Source: Amblyomma americanum (lineage: Eukaryota; Arthropoda; Arachnida; Ixodida; Ixodidae). Taken from it: 64,000 nucleotides of DNA. Shown here in pieces: positions 11,594 through 22,919 of the stretch (positions are counted from its first letter, which is position 1; each line of letters starts with the position of its first letter). A program made the position numbers and the translations under genes. The stretch lies in NCBI RefSeq assembly GCF_052857255.1, contig NC_135498.1:163552124-163616123 (forward strand), given 5' to 3'. The notes beneath the pieces were generated by a model that saw only the letters and a program-made list of their open reading frames with translations, ran no database searches and was not told where the DNA came from.

Positions 11594-11777
11594 TCTGTCC
11601 TACCTGTTATTGCACCATACCGATTATGTCGCATAGAGGGTACGGCGCGTCCTGCTACGAAGGAGCATCGCCGCAGTGTGAGGCTCAGTGCGAAAATTTC
11701 TTCGGCAAAATGAGTGAAGTACCGAACCAAAGCTGGGGCTCTGGGAAGACGACATTACAGATGATGGATCTCTTCAG
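11594..11777 (+). CDS. Possible host exon, Cys-rich
   Basis: The segment is preceded by an acceptor-like sequence (ttgcttatttgaatgcag) and followed by a consensus donor (cag|gtaggt at 11775-11780). The open frame contains closely spaced cysteines (CPTCYC, then CYEGASPQCEAQC), as in a secreted or extracellular domain. Length is 184 bases: 2 bases to finish a codon, 60 codons, then 2 left over. No partner exon was recognised nearby, so this may be a chance open frame. Function unknown. Confidence 0.3.
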
Positions 11778-13187
11778 GTAGGTTCGTATTTACGGCTAGC
11801 CCTTATGATTTATCTTGTTCTCAGATTAAAATAGGTATCTCATCAAAACGTCTTACATATTAAAATTCCCTCATATTTTTGTCTGGAAACCGAGCGCGCA
11901 CAAATGGCTCACAATTCACTTGCAAAGGCTCGTAGTCGCTTTATTTATTCAGGTGCGCAAACATTCAAGCCACAATTAAGCATCCTTCCTCAGCACTAAT
12001 GACGCATGCAAAATGTTTTTTTATTTTTCTATTACGAAACAACGGAGACGGTTGAAATTGAGCGGACCGCACAACAGTTGGTGGCCTTGGTTTTAGGTCC
12101 CTACGCTGAGCACACCTGCCCTACGTATGAACTTCACGTTCTGACTTTTTCAAGGTCGCCAGATGTAATTATAACTGCGGGAACTGTCGACGTGTGTTTT
12201 GCAGTGGAGCCTGTATATAACGAAAGATTGTTCATATCCAACACTCAGGGCATGCGCCTAAATATCCCATGAAAAAAAATGCATTGCTCGCATTTATCCA
12301 ACTTTCGTTCAGAGAAACATTCGATATATCGATCGGCGCGGCACGCCCCTGCAGTGGCGCTTGTTCAAACAGCGGCCTTGGTCACCTGGCGGCAGCGCTA
12401 GCGCTGTGAAACCGCATCAAGGTAATTGCATGAAGCAATGAATGTGGAATGTGCCAGAAGGTGGCCTTCGGTCTCTTGTAGTCGCTTTCCACTCCTCAAT
12501 TCTCTCTTGAGGCGAAGCCAATCAAACTACCGATCGCTTTCTCCAGGCATGCTTTGCTCGCTTCGCTGTTGAAGGCGTTTGGAAAACAAAGTTTACTTAA
12601 ATTTTTTGTCTTGCGCTTGCCTTTATCTCTCGAACGCTCTGACACGCTCTTGCGCTGTTGACAAAATAGGGGTTCCCGGTCATATATCACTTATCCTACG
12701 TACATTCCCGATAAGCGAAACCTGTTTCGCTGAAGATGCTGAGTATTGAGTTGGATAAGTCGCAAAATCTTCAGCTGGGGAGAGTGTCGAGGGATCTTCT
12801 ACAAACGACGCATTCGTCTGAATGAGATAATGGCAGTGTTGTTCTACCGCTACGACTCTACCACCTTGCTATGATCGTTGACAATTCCTCGTTCTTAAGC
12901 AACTCTGATACATCGGCTTTCATCTGGCAGAAGTAGTCTAATTACGAATGTTTGCTTTTATCTTCCTACCGCTACTTTTTTTCCGTGATCCAATGGTGGC
13001 TGCTGACATGTCAGAAAGAAAATGCCTTGCGGCTCACTTTCGTTCTGCAACCTCCCGTATAACATATGCTTGATCAACACAGGCACTTCTCGAGAAAGAA
13101 GGGCTAATAACTTCAGTCCCCACGTTCTTTCTCGATGCGACTTTTCAGACAGACGCGCTCTAATCCACCTCGGTACTTCCCCATAAC
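11778..13187. other. Anonymous stretch
   Basis: No gene recognised. An open frame at 12006-12272 has no motif. Base composition is AT-rich and uneven. Confidence 0.4.
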
Positions 13188-13588
13188 CTAGGCTATGACA
13201 AAGGGCCTCCTCCTGTCTCTCGAGTGACGACTGTTAGCATTATGCCATGTAGGTAACGCTTTATTCCCCTCCAAACTCATGTGACGTTTTTCAAGCCGCA
13301 GCTCTGCCCGTTCCCTCAAGCGGGCAAAGAACGTTTCTTGCTCTTCGCGCTTGAACTCGCGCTCTTTCCTTACAATGTCTCCACGTTTGCGCTCACGGCA
13401 TTGAAACCTTCCAGCTTCTGCCTTCATTTTTTCCTGTTGAATATCATCGCAGGCCTAATAAGCCTCCTCAGTCGTTTCGCATTCGGGAGGCATCACTTCA
13501 AAATTCGCAATCTTCCTTTTGGGGGGCCAAAAGTAGTGTCCTACCCTTCACAAATTTCGATTAACTCCTCCAACTTGAGTTTCTCCAT
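13188..13588 (-). pseudogene. Decayed gag-like fragment with SAP-like start
   Basis: From an ATG near 13588 the minus strand reads MEKLKLEELIEICEG, which resembles the short SAP-like start of gag proteins in some arthropod LTR retrotransposons. After a stop and frame changes, a charged helical stretch follows at 13427-13188 (RKEREFKREEQETFFARLRERAELRLEK split by frame), typical of the coiled part of such gags. No capsid domain, zinc knuckle, pol or LTR was found with it. It is a relic; a host coiled-coil exon is a less likely alternative. Confidence 0.45.
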
Positions 13589-15265
13589 CGTCCACAAGAG
13601 CCTCTTACTGTTAGTCCTTTGTATAATTTATCTGCCGTACATTACTATCCAGCTACTAGCATGACGCGCGCAAGCAATTCGCAACACATTCTTGTTTACG
13701 CTATCAGCGTCAGCTTTCGTTTCAAAGCGATCCGACTCCGCCTGAAACAGCGATACGAATAGCGCTTAAGAGAGCGCTTCTCTAGACTACGATAGTTCAT
13801 GCTAGAGAAATCAGGCGAATTGAGAGGAAAGCATCAGGCAGTCACTGCGCCGACGCAGCTGACGCTGGTCAATCTCGCAGCTGTCACCGACTGTTACGCC
13901 TGGGAATGCAGCAATGCGTCTGCGTGTGCCACCGCTGTTGAGTCTGGGCCACTGCCACCACCGCCGTTGTGACATTGTGCGGAAATGCGTTGTGACGTTG
14001 TGTGACGGAAATGCGGCCGAGGTTTCTGCCAGCAGACGCAGCTTCTACGCAACACACAGGCCAGCGGAAGAACGTTGACGGCATAGCAAACAAAACAGGC
14101 TTTACATACAATAGCTACTTGGCAGCACAAATGATCGACAGAGATTAATGTTATTTACCCCGAAATCTGTTATTGTTAACAATTATTTTTTGTTCCTCGC
14201 AGCAAGCAATGCCAGCCGTTCTGCGCCACCATCAAAGTGATGCAAGCGATGAAAGTGCTCAGACTTTCCTGCAACCATGCATGAACAGCACAATAAAAGT
14301 GCTGAAATGGTCCAGGAGATTGCTCAAGCTATACTTTTTATAGCCAAAAGACCACGTAAAAGAAAAAAATGCTTGGTTTAAACAACTAACGGCAGGATTA
14401 ACTGCCTCATTCCTGCAAGTAAAAGAACAGCCTGCAGGTACACTGGTGCCGCCATCAGCGGCATTTCGACATCCAAATACACGCGACCATCCTGAATCGG
14501 TATTTGGTCAAGTATCAAAGCCAGATCATCAGCCTGCACCACGAACCAATACTAGAGCAAGCCCAATCCAGCTGCATACCAACCATTTCAGCATCGTGTG
14601 CGACAGCTGGGACTGATAACACAGGCTTAAATCCTCAAATCAAAAATAGTTCGACATTCAGTGCAGTGCGACGCACAGATTGAAGCCCACATCTGCAGCA
14701 GGATGCTTTGCACCTGTTACCAGTGCGAGATCATCCCGGGATGGTCGTAAATACTGAACTCTTGAGCGACGTACAGGAAAGCAGCCAGAGGTGATTTAAA
14801 ATAAATAACAAAACACTGTTTGAACGCATATGATGTTGATATGCTGCCGTCGAATGAAAATCTTTTGGAGTGCATGCCTAATTTATACAAAACGTACCTA
14901 CTATGAATATTCGGCAAGTTGCAGAACGCAGTGGAGAATTTTCGCCTAAGTAATCACACAAAACGTCTCGTACTCCCTTAAAATCAGTTGCTTGGCGAGT
15001 TGGTATTTCATGCTTACATTCACTGCGCAAAGACGAACACGGACACGAGGGGAGACACCCCAAAGCGCCGACTTCAACAACGTTTATTGCTGCGCGCAGC
15101 GAATACACATAGAGTACAGCGGACATGCACAGCAACGAAAAGGAAAGTCATGTGAGACTGGTAGCAGCACCAAACCGCAAGGGAAACACATCTTCATAGG
15201 TACAAAAAAAAACAAAGCTAAAACCTAAAATTCAGGACGCAAAGAAGAACACAAAACATATTACC
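13589..15265. other. Anonymous stretch
   Basis: No gene recognised. A diverged short direct repeat ('gtgacattgtgcggaaatgcg' type, about 27-bp period) lies at about 13965-14015. The rest holds only small open frames. Confidence 0.4.
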
Positions 15266-15625
15266 CTAGTTATAAATTCCTAAGACACGACGCTCCTTAT
15301 CACTTAACAACACCGATGAGGTGCTGACACAGTAATCTCCTTTTTCTGCAATCTCACCAGCCTCAGCTATCTCCCTGGCTGTTTTGCTGACATGCTTATG
15401 AAGGATTGTTGTTCTTTTAAAAAAGGAACCACGTTCCTTACACAGTTGGCAATCACGGCAGTGTATGCCTAGATGACGGGATGCCCCGATGGCACTATTG
15501 CTGTGTTCCATGAGCCTCTCTTTGAGACATCTGCCAGTTTGGCCAATGTAGGCTCGGCCACAGGGCAAATGTGTAGAGTAGACTAAGTCTTTCCCGCACT
15601 CTACAAAATGGTTGCCAGTGCATAA
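15266..15625 (-). pseudogene. Penelope-like element GIY-YIG endonuclease fragment
   Basis: The end of a Penelope-like retroelement protein. The minus frame reads CGKDLVYSTHLPCGRAYIGQTG, in two overlapping parts around 15540-15620. The YIGQT block is the second half of a GIY-YIG nuclease site, and LVY sits where the first half is expected. It continues with RCLKERLMEH, then H/C-rich HCRDCQLC, then AREIAEAGEIAEKGD, where family members carry the catalytic glutamate, and ends DKERRVLGIYN before a stop at 15266. The upstream reverse transcriptase was not found; the sequence to the right is too decayed to read. A 5'-truncated, dead copy. Confidence 0.75.
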
Positions 15626-16410
15626 CAGTGCACGAATCGCTCCCAGTAATGGTGAAATTTACCTTCTTTCACAGTTCTGAGAGCTTCTCTGGTGCGGAAA
15701 AAGTCTCATACTCTATAAGAACTTGTGCTGGCATGCCTTGTTTAAAGCCGGAGAAATAAATTTTGCTCACAGTCTCTGACATCTGCAATCCAGTCTTCAG
15801 TAATAGTTTCGCTCCTCATCTGGCGAAAAGTGTACAGTATACGTGCCGCAGTTATGACGTGAAGCGTACATTTATAGTATATATGTTTGCTTCATAGTTA
15901 CACTGCATCTCTCCTTCAAGCTTCCAAAGGCAAGTATAACAACATCGCGGCCACTACTGTAGGAAGCATTAAACGATCCTTGTCCTAGAAAACTTGCTGT
16001 GCAATGATGAGGTGCATTGTTTGAGTTTCACTGAAGTGCAGTATATGCTCAATTATCCAATGGCTTGAAAGGAATTGCCCGGCTCTGGAACATACTTTGA
16101 TATTTTCATACATGGGAGCAGTTGATCGCCTCTCAAGTACATATAAGAAATAAAAGTACTGTGGCGTCTGCAGCATTTCTGGGTGATTTGCACGTTACCC
16201 TCAGAATTGTGAAAAATAAAGTACTTTAAAAAGGATTGTTGCGATCCCTGTAGTTTCCCTGAGCACGTAAGTCACTGTGTTGACTGACGCTAGCTTTTGT
16301 ATCAAGTTACATCAAATGATTCTGATTTTCTAGAAAGGAAGACGTGCACATGCAGTCATTACAACGCACGCGTGAGGATTAGCTTTCGCTAGAATGAGTT
16401 TAAAAGGTAT
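15626..16410. other. Possible decayed remainder of the Penelope-like copy
   Basis: It continues upstream (on the minus strand) of the endonuclease fragment, but no RT motif is readable. Nothing else recognised. Confidence 0.3.
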
Positions 16411-17139
16411 TGTCAAGGAGAAGACGAAGCTCGCAGTGGCGCGGGGCGGAACGCTTGCGCTGTGCCAGCAGCCATTAAATAATCTCTTAGTTATCGGTCT
16501 TCTCGCCTCATTCTTCGGCTGGCCTCCAGGTAACATTCGGTGGAGCTTGCGTGGTGTCAATTAAATCTCATCCTCTTAATCATCGTGCTTCGAAGACCTG
16601 TGTCTGCCTCCTACCGCGTCGCCGGGCGGTGCCCCTGACTGCAAGACCCGAACAGACCTCGCTGTTGCTCCCCCGCACCGTGTCTTGCATTGATCACCTG
16701 ACACGACCAACTGCAGCCGACGCAATGACCCGACCTACCGACCCCACTGACCCAACCCGCCGCCCACATGTGATTAGATCGCCCCACTGCCCATGCCGTT
16801 CGACGCGTCCAAAGGCTTCGGCCGTAGGCTACTGGCGACGTGCGCCCGGAAGCTTCGCTGACCAAGGCTCATTCGCACATCTCTTACATCGCGGCGGCCA
16901 ACAGTTCACCACCTTGTTCACTTCAGTTCTACCGTCTCTCAAACCATCACTATTTCGCGTGTCTCTTTGTCAGTGTCTCATTCATGATCGGGACAATCAC
17001 TCTGTGGCTCCGGGTATTGTCACGAAGACGAAGCTGGCAGTGCCGCGGTGTGGACCGCTCGTGCTAGGCAAGTAGTAGTGAAACCTTCCCCTTTCCATCG
17101 CTCACCTCGCCTCACTCTTCGACTGGCAGCCACGTAAGA
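16411..17139 (+). mobile_element. Small element bounded by diverged LTR-like repeats
   Basis: Two direct repeats, 16411-16535 (125 bp, TGTCA...TAACA) and 17018-17139 (122 bp, TGTCA...TAAGA), enclose about 480 bp without a recognisable protein. They share blocks such as gaagacgaagct and the 'ctcgcctca-tcttcg-ctgg' region but are clearly diverged. Three bases after the left repeat is GGTGGAGC, like the start of the primer-binding site of the large elements here. The flanks gtat (16407-16410) and atat (17140-17143) could be a mutated target duplication. It may be a TRIM-like or deletion derivative, or two unrelated solo LTRs. Confidence 0.45.
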
Positions 17140-17549
17140 ATATCAACATTTTTCAGGCACTGCTAAAATTATGCTTACAGGTCGTATGTCACTAACCGTC
17201 AGTATTATTTGTTGGCGATAAATGCCGACCCGAATTACTCATTTTTTCCTGTAAGAGAATGCGCCTACTGAGCGGTTTGAGGTGCTCATATGAGACCTTA
17301 TTTATCCCATTGAAGGAACGTTCATGTGTGGTGCAGACGTAATGTGCCCGACTCCTCACCCAAAGGACAGGGGTTTGATACCGCTTGACAAACTTTTTCT
17401 TTTCAAAGAAATTGCATTTGTACATCACTACCCAGTCGGTAAAAAGATTTTTCAGTCACAACAACGTAGACAGACGGCCCAGCTTACGGGAATCAAGTGT
17501 TGCACACTAGGTGTACTCCGACAACTGTCGTTTCATTAGTGGTATTTTC
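17140..17549. other. No gene recognised
   Basis: Short anonymous sequence between the small LTR-like element and an RTE fragment. Confidence 0.4.
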
Positions 17550-18010
17550 ATTGTTCCTCCTTTGTAGCCATCATTAGCCTGACTACACCCTGTGCAGAAC
17601 AAAGATCTCTCACACATTGCTTTAGTTAACTAAGTCCTGCGTCAAATGCAGCCACCTTATTCCCGCAAACTTACTAATCTTTTCCATCAATTAGGACTCA
17701 GTTTTTTATCACCCGCTAGCTGCCACGCTTGCCTTGTTTCCTTTACCCTTAATGGCCATCAGGTACATTGCCTTCGTATTGCATGACATGAACTTGTTTT
17801 CGACGAGTATGTCATTAACTCGCGTTTGTTCTCTGGCCCAATCAGCCCTTTTTCTGTCCCATAACAATACACATATCGGTTTCCCTTCCAAAGCGCGCTG
17901 CATTTTCATCAATTTATGCTGAACCATTTTCATGAAAATCCACGTTTTTGACCGACAGGTGAGTACCGGCAATATGTAGTTGTTTTACACTTTTCGCCTG
18001 AGGGCTGTTG
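17550..18010 (-). mobile_element. RTE-like 3' fragment
   Basis: Minus-strand tail of the same family as 25495-26250. The plus-strand landmarks 'cctgactacaccc', 'cttgcctt', 'aactcgcgtttgttctct' and 'taccggcaatatg' occur in the same order. Translation gives RKRADWAREQTRVNDILVE, the post-RT region. Several frameshifts are present; 5'-truncated. Confidence 0.7.
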
Positions 18011-18444
18011 AAAAAAAGCCATGCCTGAACGTAATTAGTTTGTTATGGTGCTAAGTGGTTTAAGCAGGTAACCAACAAGGTCCCGTATGCAACACAAATG
18101 GTGTCTCCTTAAATTCAACTCGGTACCAACTGCACCCAGATTGCGGCCAAATAGGAAGCATCTGGTTTATGTTAGATGCCAAGTGGTGGGCAACTGGTCC
18201 TCGTGTAAAGCGGAATGTGAAGCAAATACCGCATATATTATTGTTTAAGCAGCACTACTTTTAATCAAATATTCTCAGGTGCTGGCTATGCACAAATCAG
18301 GCCTATATATACACAATAACACACACAGGTGCGACTGCTGTGTCAGATAATTAAAAACCTGGCGACAGACACGGACATTTTATTTCACCATTTATCGCTT
18401 ATTTCGTGGTAATCGCCGTCGGACGAGCTCTGCTCATCGGCACT
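18011..18444. other. No gene recognised
   Basis: AT-rich anonymous sequence downstream of the pogo relic. Confidence 0.4.
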
Positions 18445-19029
18445 CTAACCGCTGTCGGACAAGCTCGCCTCATAAGCGTGTTTCCAAAGCTGGTCGTCCT
18501 CTGAATCGTACACAGCGTTTGACATCCCCGTGGCTGAAACTCTTTGAGATGGTGTCCGCTGACAACGAACGCACGCGTGCGGAATCAAAGCGCACACTTG
18601 TTTGAGGGACGCTCGCTTCAGCAGCCCTGCCGGAGTTCTTCCGTGGTTGCCCGCGGCCAGGCACTCGGTGTAGCACCGCCGAAATTCCGCCTTTAATGGC
18701 CGGTTAACGCAACCATCGTGTGGTCGCAGCACGCTTGTCCAGCCACATAAATTACGGCCAAGTCCATTCGGCAGTCTGCCAGCCGAGTCTTCACTTGGTC
18801 TATTAGATGCCATCTAAAGCTGTCGAGCACAAGAAGGGCTTTGCGGCGTAGTTCGCCTCCTAGTCGGTTTTGCCACGTGGTTTTCAGCCAGTCTATGACC
18901 AATTTATTGGAGATCCGATCTTTTTTTTTCATTTGGACTACGATACCCTGGAATATCTCCTCTCTTGGCAGAGTCATTCTCTTAAAGACAAAGTATAGTG
19001 GAAGCTTCATGCCATCAGCGGTGATAAAT
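18445..19029 (-). pseudogene. Pogo/Tigger-type transposase relic
   Basis: C-terminal part of a DDE transposase of the pogo/jerky group. From the LTR border at 19029 the frame reads FITADGMKLPLYFVFKR and continues to LVIDWLKTTWQNR and ALLVLDSFRWH, where LDSFR holds the second catalytic Asp of this family. A frameshift near 18700-18750 moves the match to a second frame: HDGCVNRPLKAEFRRCYTE, then AGNHGRTPAGLLKRASL, ending with an acidic tail and stop at 18445. The N-terminal DNA-binding half is missing at the junction with Gyp-2. It could be a transposon relic or a dead domesticated copy. Confidence 0.7.
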
Positions 19030-19187
19030 TGTCACGCGTGAATGCGGTGATCACTAAACAAAGAAACGCACGATCCGACGAAAGTGTGCACCACAGCTCA
19101 AGATCGCTGACACCTCCGCTTCCTCTTCTTCGAGACGGCGCGTGCTTCAGGTCAGCGCTAAGCGAAAATGCGGAATGCACTGTGTCA
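19030..19187 (-). repeat. Gyp-2 3' LTR
   Basis: 158 bp, TGTCA...TGTCA on the plus strand. A G-rich stretch (CCGGGGGCCAG on the coding strand) lies just before it, and a small hairpin, gcatcg-ttc-cgatgc, at 19211-19225. Confidence 0.85.
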
Positions 19188-19210
19188 CTGGCCCCCGGAA
19201 AAAAAAAAGA

Positions 19211-19225
19211 GCATCGTTCCGATGC
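19211..19225. other. Hairpin between pol and the 3' LTR of Gyp-2
   Basis: A perfect 6-bp inverted repeat, gcatcg/cgatgc, with a 3-base loop 24 bases from the LTR. Gyp-4 has the same stem at the same place (49075-49089). Confidence 0.6.
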
Positions 19226-19344
19226 GTAGCCGGTGTGCTGAAAAAAAAAAGTTCACCAAGGGAAGTTCACGTGTTGTGCGGCCGTAAGTCCAGCTCTAGC
19301 GCTACCGCTCGTAGTAAGGCTTCAGGCGGACAACGTGTACCACC

Positions 19345-22300
19345 TCAGGGTGCTGGGAGCGCCGAGTCTTCAGAAAGTAAGCCGTCAGGAACGACCTCAT
19401 AGTTCAGGTCTCCAAGTGGCCTGATGACTTTGTAAGGTCCAGAATACCGGCAGAGGAGCTTTTCGCTAAGTCCACGTCGGCGAATGGGAAACCAGACCCA
19501 CACATGAGTACCGAGCATCACGGCGTCGGAGGTTATAGTGTTGGGCATCTCGGCTTGTTGGTCGAGAATCTTCACCCTGGCCAGCTGACGAGCCTCTTCA
19601 GTGAGGTGCAGGAAGGTGTGAAGATCCGCATTCGGGTCGATGTCGTCCACATGCGGTAACATGGCGTCTAGCATCGTGGTCACGTCGCGGCCCTAAACGA
19701 GACGGAACGGTGGCATGTTTGTCGTTTCCTGAACGGCCGTATTGTATGCAAAGGTGACGTATGGGAACACTTCGCCCCAAGTTTTGTGCTGAACGTCGAC
19801 ATACATGGAGAGCATGTCACCTAGCGTTTTGTTTAAGCGTTCCGTTAAACCGTTCGCCTGAGGGTGGTAGGATGTCGTCCTTCGGTGGTCTGTATGACTG
19901 TGGAGTAAAATCTGCTGTAGGAGGTCAGCCATGAAAGCTGTACCCCTGTCGGTGATTAGGGTCTCCGGGACACCGTGACGCAAAACGATCTGATGGATGA
20001 AAAATTTTGCTACGTCAAGGGCTGTGGCACTTGGCAGAGCTGATGTTTCCGCGTATCGGGTCAGATAGTCAGTTGCCACGATGACCCACTTGTTTCTCGA
20101 ATGAGAAAGAGGGAACGGGCCCAACATGTCGATCCCGATCTGCTGGAAAGGCCGCGATGGTGGTGCTATAGGCTTCAAGAATCCAGCAGGCTTTGTTGAG
20201 GGCACTTTGCGACGCTGACAGCCTCGGCACGTTCTGGCGTAGTGTGCAACGTCCGACTGAAGGCGGGGCCAGTAATACTTTTCTTTGATTCTTGCAAGCG
20301 TGCGGGCTACACCCAAATATCCAGAAGTCGGTTCATCGTGTGAACCTTGAAGGATTTCGTCCCTTAGGCTCGTCGGTATAACAATAAGGTATTGCTGATT
20401 GTTTGCGGCGAAATTGTTCTTTACGAGGGCACCATGGCGAACGCAGAGAGACGCTACTGAGCGCTTGAAAGCCTTCGGGACAGTCGGGCGGGTCCCGTTA
20501 AGAAACTCAATGAGGTCCCGAAGTTCTGGGTCGGCATATTGTTTGTCAGCAAGGCTCGTTGCACTGATCGCATTTAAGGTGATGTCGTCGTAGTTGCCGT
20601 CCTCCGTTGGGGATTCGACGGGGGCACGTGAGAGGCAATCGGCATCCGAGTGTTTCCGGCCGGACTTCTACGCCACTGTCATGTCGTATTCTTGGAGGCG
20701 TAAACTCCATCTGACAAGGTGGGCTGATGGATCTTTGAGGGTTGCAAGCCAACACAAGGCATAAAGGTCCGTTACTACAGTAAAACGTTTTCCATAAAGG
20801 TAGGGTCGAAATTTCGACGTCGCCCACAAGATCGCTAGACACTCTTTCTCAGTTGCTCAGTAGTTAGCTTCAGCACGAGACAAAGAGTTCCTGGCGTAAG
20901 CGATGACTCGCTCTCGACTGCTGTGGATTTGAACCAGAAAGGCACCCAGGCCTACGTTGCTTGCGTCAGTATGAAGCTCCGTATCTGCGTTTTCGTCGAA
21001 GTGAGCCAGAACTGGAGGTCCTTTCAGGTGGCGTTGAAGAGATTCAAATGCTTGTGCTTGAGGAGCATCCCACGTGAAAGGCGTGTCTGTCCTTCTCAAA
21101 CGCGTCAGGGGCTCGGCGATTTGAGCGAAATCTTTCACAAAGCGACGGTAGTAGGCACATAATCATAGAAAGCGGCGGATTTCCTTTTGGTCCTGCGGTG
21201 GAGGGAAATTGGCAATAGCTTTGGTTTTGTCCGGGTCGAACTCCCTCGCCACTGACGACGTGACCCAAGAACTTAAGCTCAGGGTAAGCAAAGCGGCATT
21301 TCTCATTTTTTAACGTTAGCCCAGAAGACGTTATGGCTTGCAGCACAACTTCAAGGCGCCGAAGGTGCTCCTCGAACGTTGGGGCGAACACAACAACGTC
21401 ATCAAGGTAGACGAGGCATGTCTGCCACTTCAGGTCTGCCAGAACTGTGTCCATCAGCCGTTGGAACGTCGCGGGTGCAGAGCACAAACCAAATGGCATT
21501 GCCTTAAACTCATAGAGCCCGTCCGGAGTAATAAATCCGGTTTTTTCTTGGTCCCATTCATCCACCTCGATTTGCCAATATCCTGATTTGAGGTCCATGG
21601 ATGAGACATATTTTGCATAGCAGAGGCGATCGAGAGGATCGTCGATTCGAGGAAGGGGATAAACATCTTTTTAGTTACTTTGTTTACGCGACGGCAGTCC
21701 ACACAAAACCGCAGTGTACCATCTTTTTTCTTCACGAGGACGACAGGTGCCGGCCAGGGACTACGAGAGGGCTGAATGACGTCGTCTCGAAGCATCTCCT
21801 TAACATGACGGCTGATTGCGGCGCGTTCCGTGGAAGACACGCGGTAAGGTGACTGTCTGAGAGGGTGCACGGCGTCATCTGTAATTATCCGATGTTTGGC
21901 GAAGTGTGTTCTGCCGACGCGGGAAGAAGTCGAGAAGGTATCGCCGTAGCTCTGGAGGAGATTTTCTACTTGGCCTCTCTGCTGCGGCGAAAGTGCGGGG
22001 TTAATGTCGTACTGGAAGTCGGGAACACTGGTGTGAACTTCTGTTGACGACACCATGGCAAGACTGGGCGCTCGTCGAATGTCGGCGATACCATGAACGT
22101 GGGCCACAGTTGTCCCAAGGCTAAGATGTTGGTGCTCACTGCCAAAATTCGTATGCAGGACTTCGGTTTCTCCGTTTTAGAGGTAAACGACCCCTCTGAC
22201 GACAGCAAGGCAGCGGTCGAAAAGCATAATTGGTTTGCTTTCGACGACACCTTCAAGCTTTCGCAGCGTTTTCTTGGCGACAGAGACCAAAACGCTCGAA

Positions 22301-22690
22301 CGGGGTGGAATGGTGACGTCATCAAGGATGGAAAGAGCCGCGGGACGTTCGAAAGCACTGTTGACTGCGTTCTCGGTGCAGAACGTCACTGACTTCGATT
22401 TAAGGTCAATGACCGGGCCATTTTCTGTCCAAAAATTCATTTCGAGGATTACGTCCCGGGAACACTGGTCGAGTACGACGCAGGTGGCCAAGTACGTGTC
22501 CTCTTCGATGGTTAATCGTGATGTGCACGTGCCAGCTTGGGTGATTAAACGACCCCCGGCAGTACGAAGCTGTGGGCCCATCCAAGGTGTGGTCACCTTT
22601 TTCAGAGTCGCGGCAAAAGGTCTACTGATTACCGAGTAGTCGGCGCCGGTGTCCACAAGTGCGGTGACGTCGGTACCGTCGATTTAAATG
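19345..22690 (-). pseudogene. pol: Gyp-2 pol remnant
   Basis: Protease begins with DTGADYSVIS (near 22656). Reverse transcriptase is split over 22107-21454 and 21598-21044, with LDD in VYLDDVVVF. RNase H with HTDAS is at 21138-20857 and continues toward 20546. Integrase at 20316-19693 has HLPP-like zinc ligands ending CRGCQRRK, then GIDMLGPF, TDRGTAF and NGLTERLN. The final integrase part with SGPYKVI is at 19683-19345. Several frameshifts and stops separate these blocks, so no complete polyprotein can be made. Confidence 0.85.
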
Positions 22691-22919
22691 TTCAGATCAG
22701 CAGTTGTAGTCGTAGGTGTACGGGAACGTCGCGGAGTCCGCTCACGGCTGCGGTGCGGCACCAGGCGGTTTCGTTGCGGCGAAGAATTGATGCGGCGAGG
22801 CGTGTTATCGGTTTGGTGATCGTCGGTGCGTCGTATAAGCGGTCGGTCATGTTTGTACAGCAGTGGAGGATCTTGGAAATGTCGCAGGTGAGCAACCTTG
22901 CCCCCAAAGGTTGCCGCTT

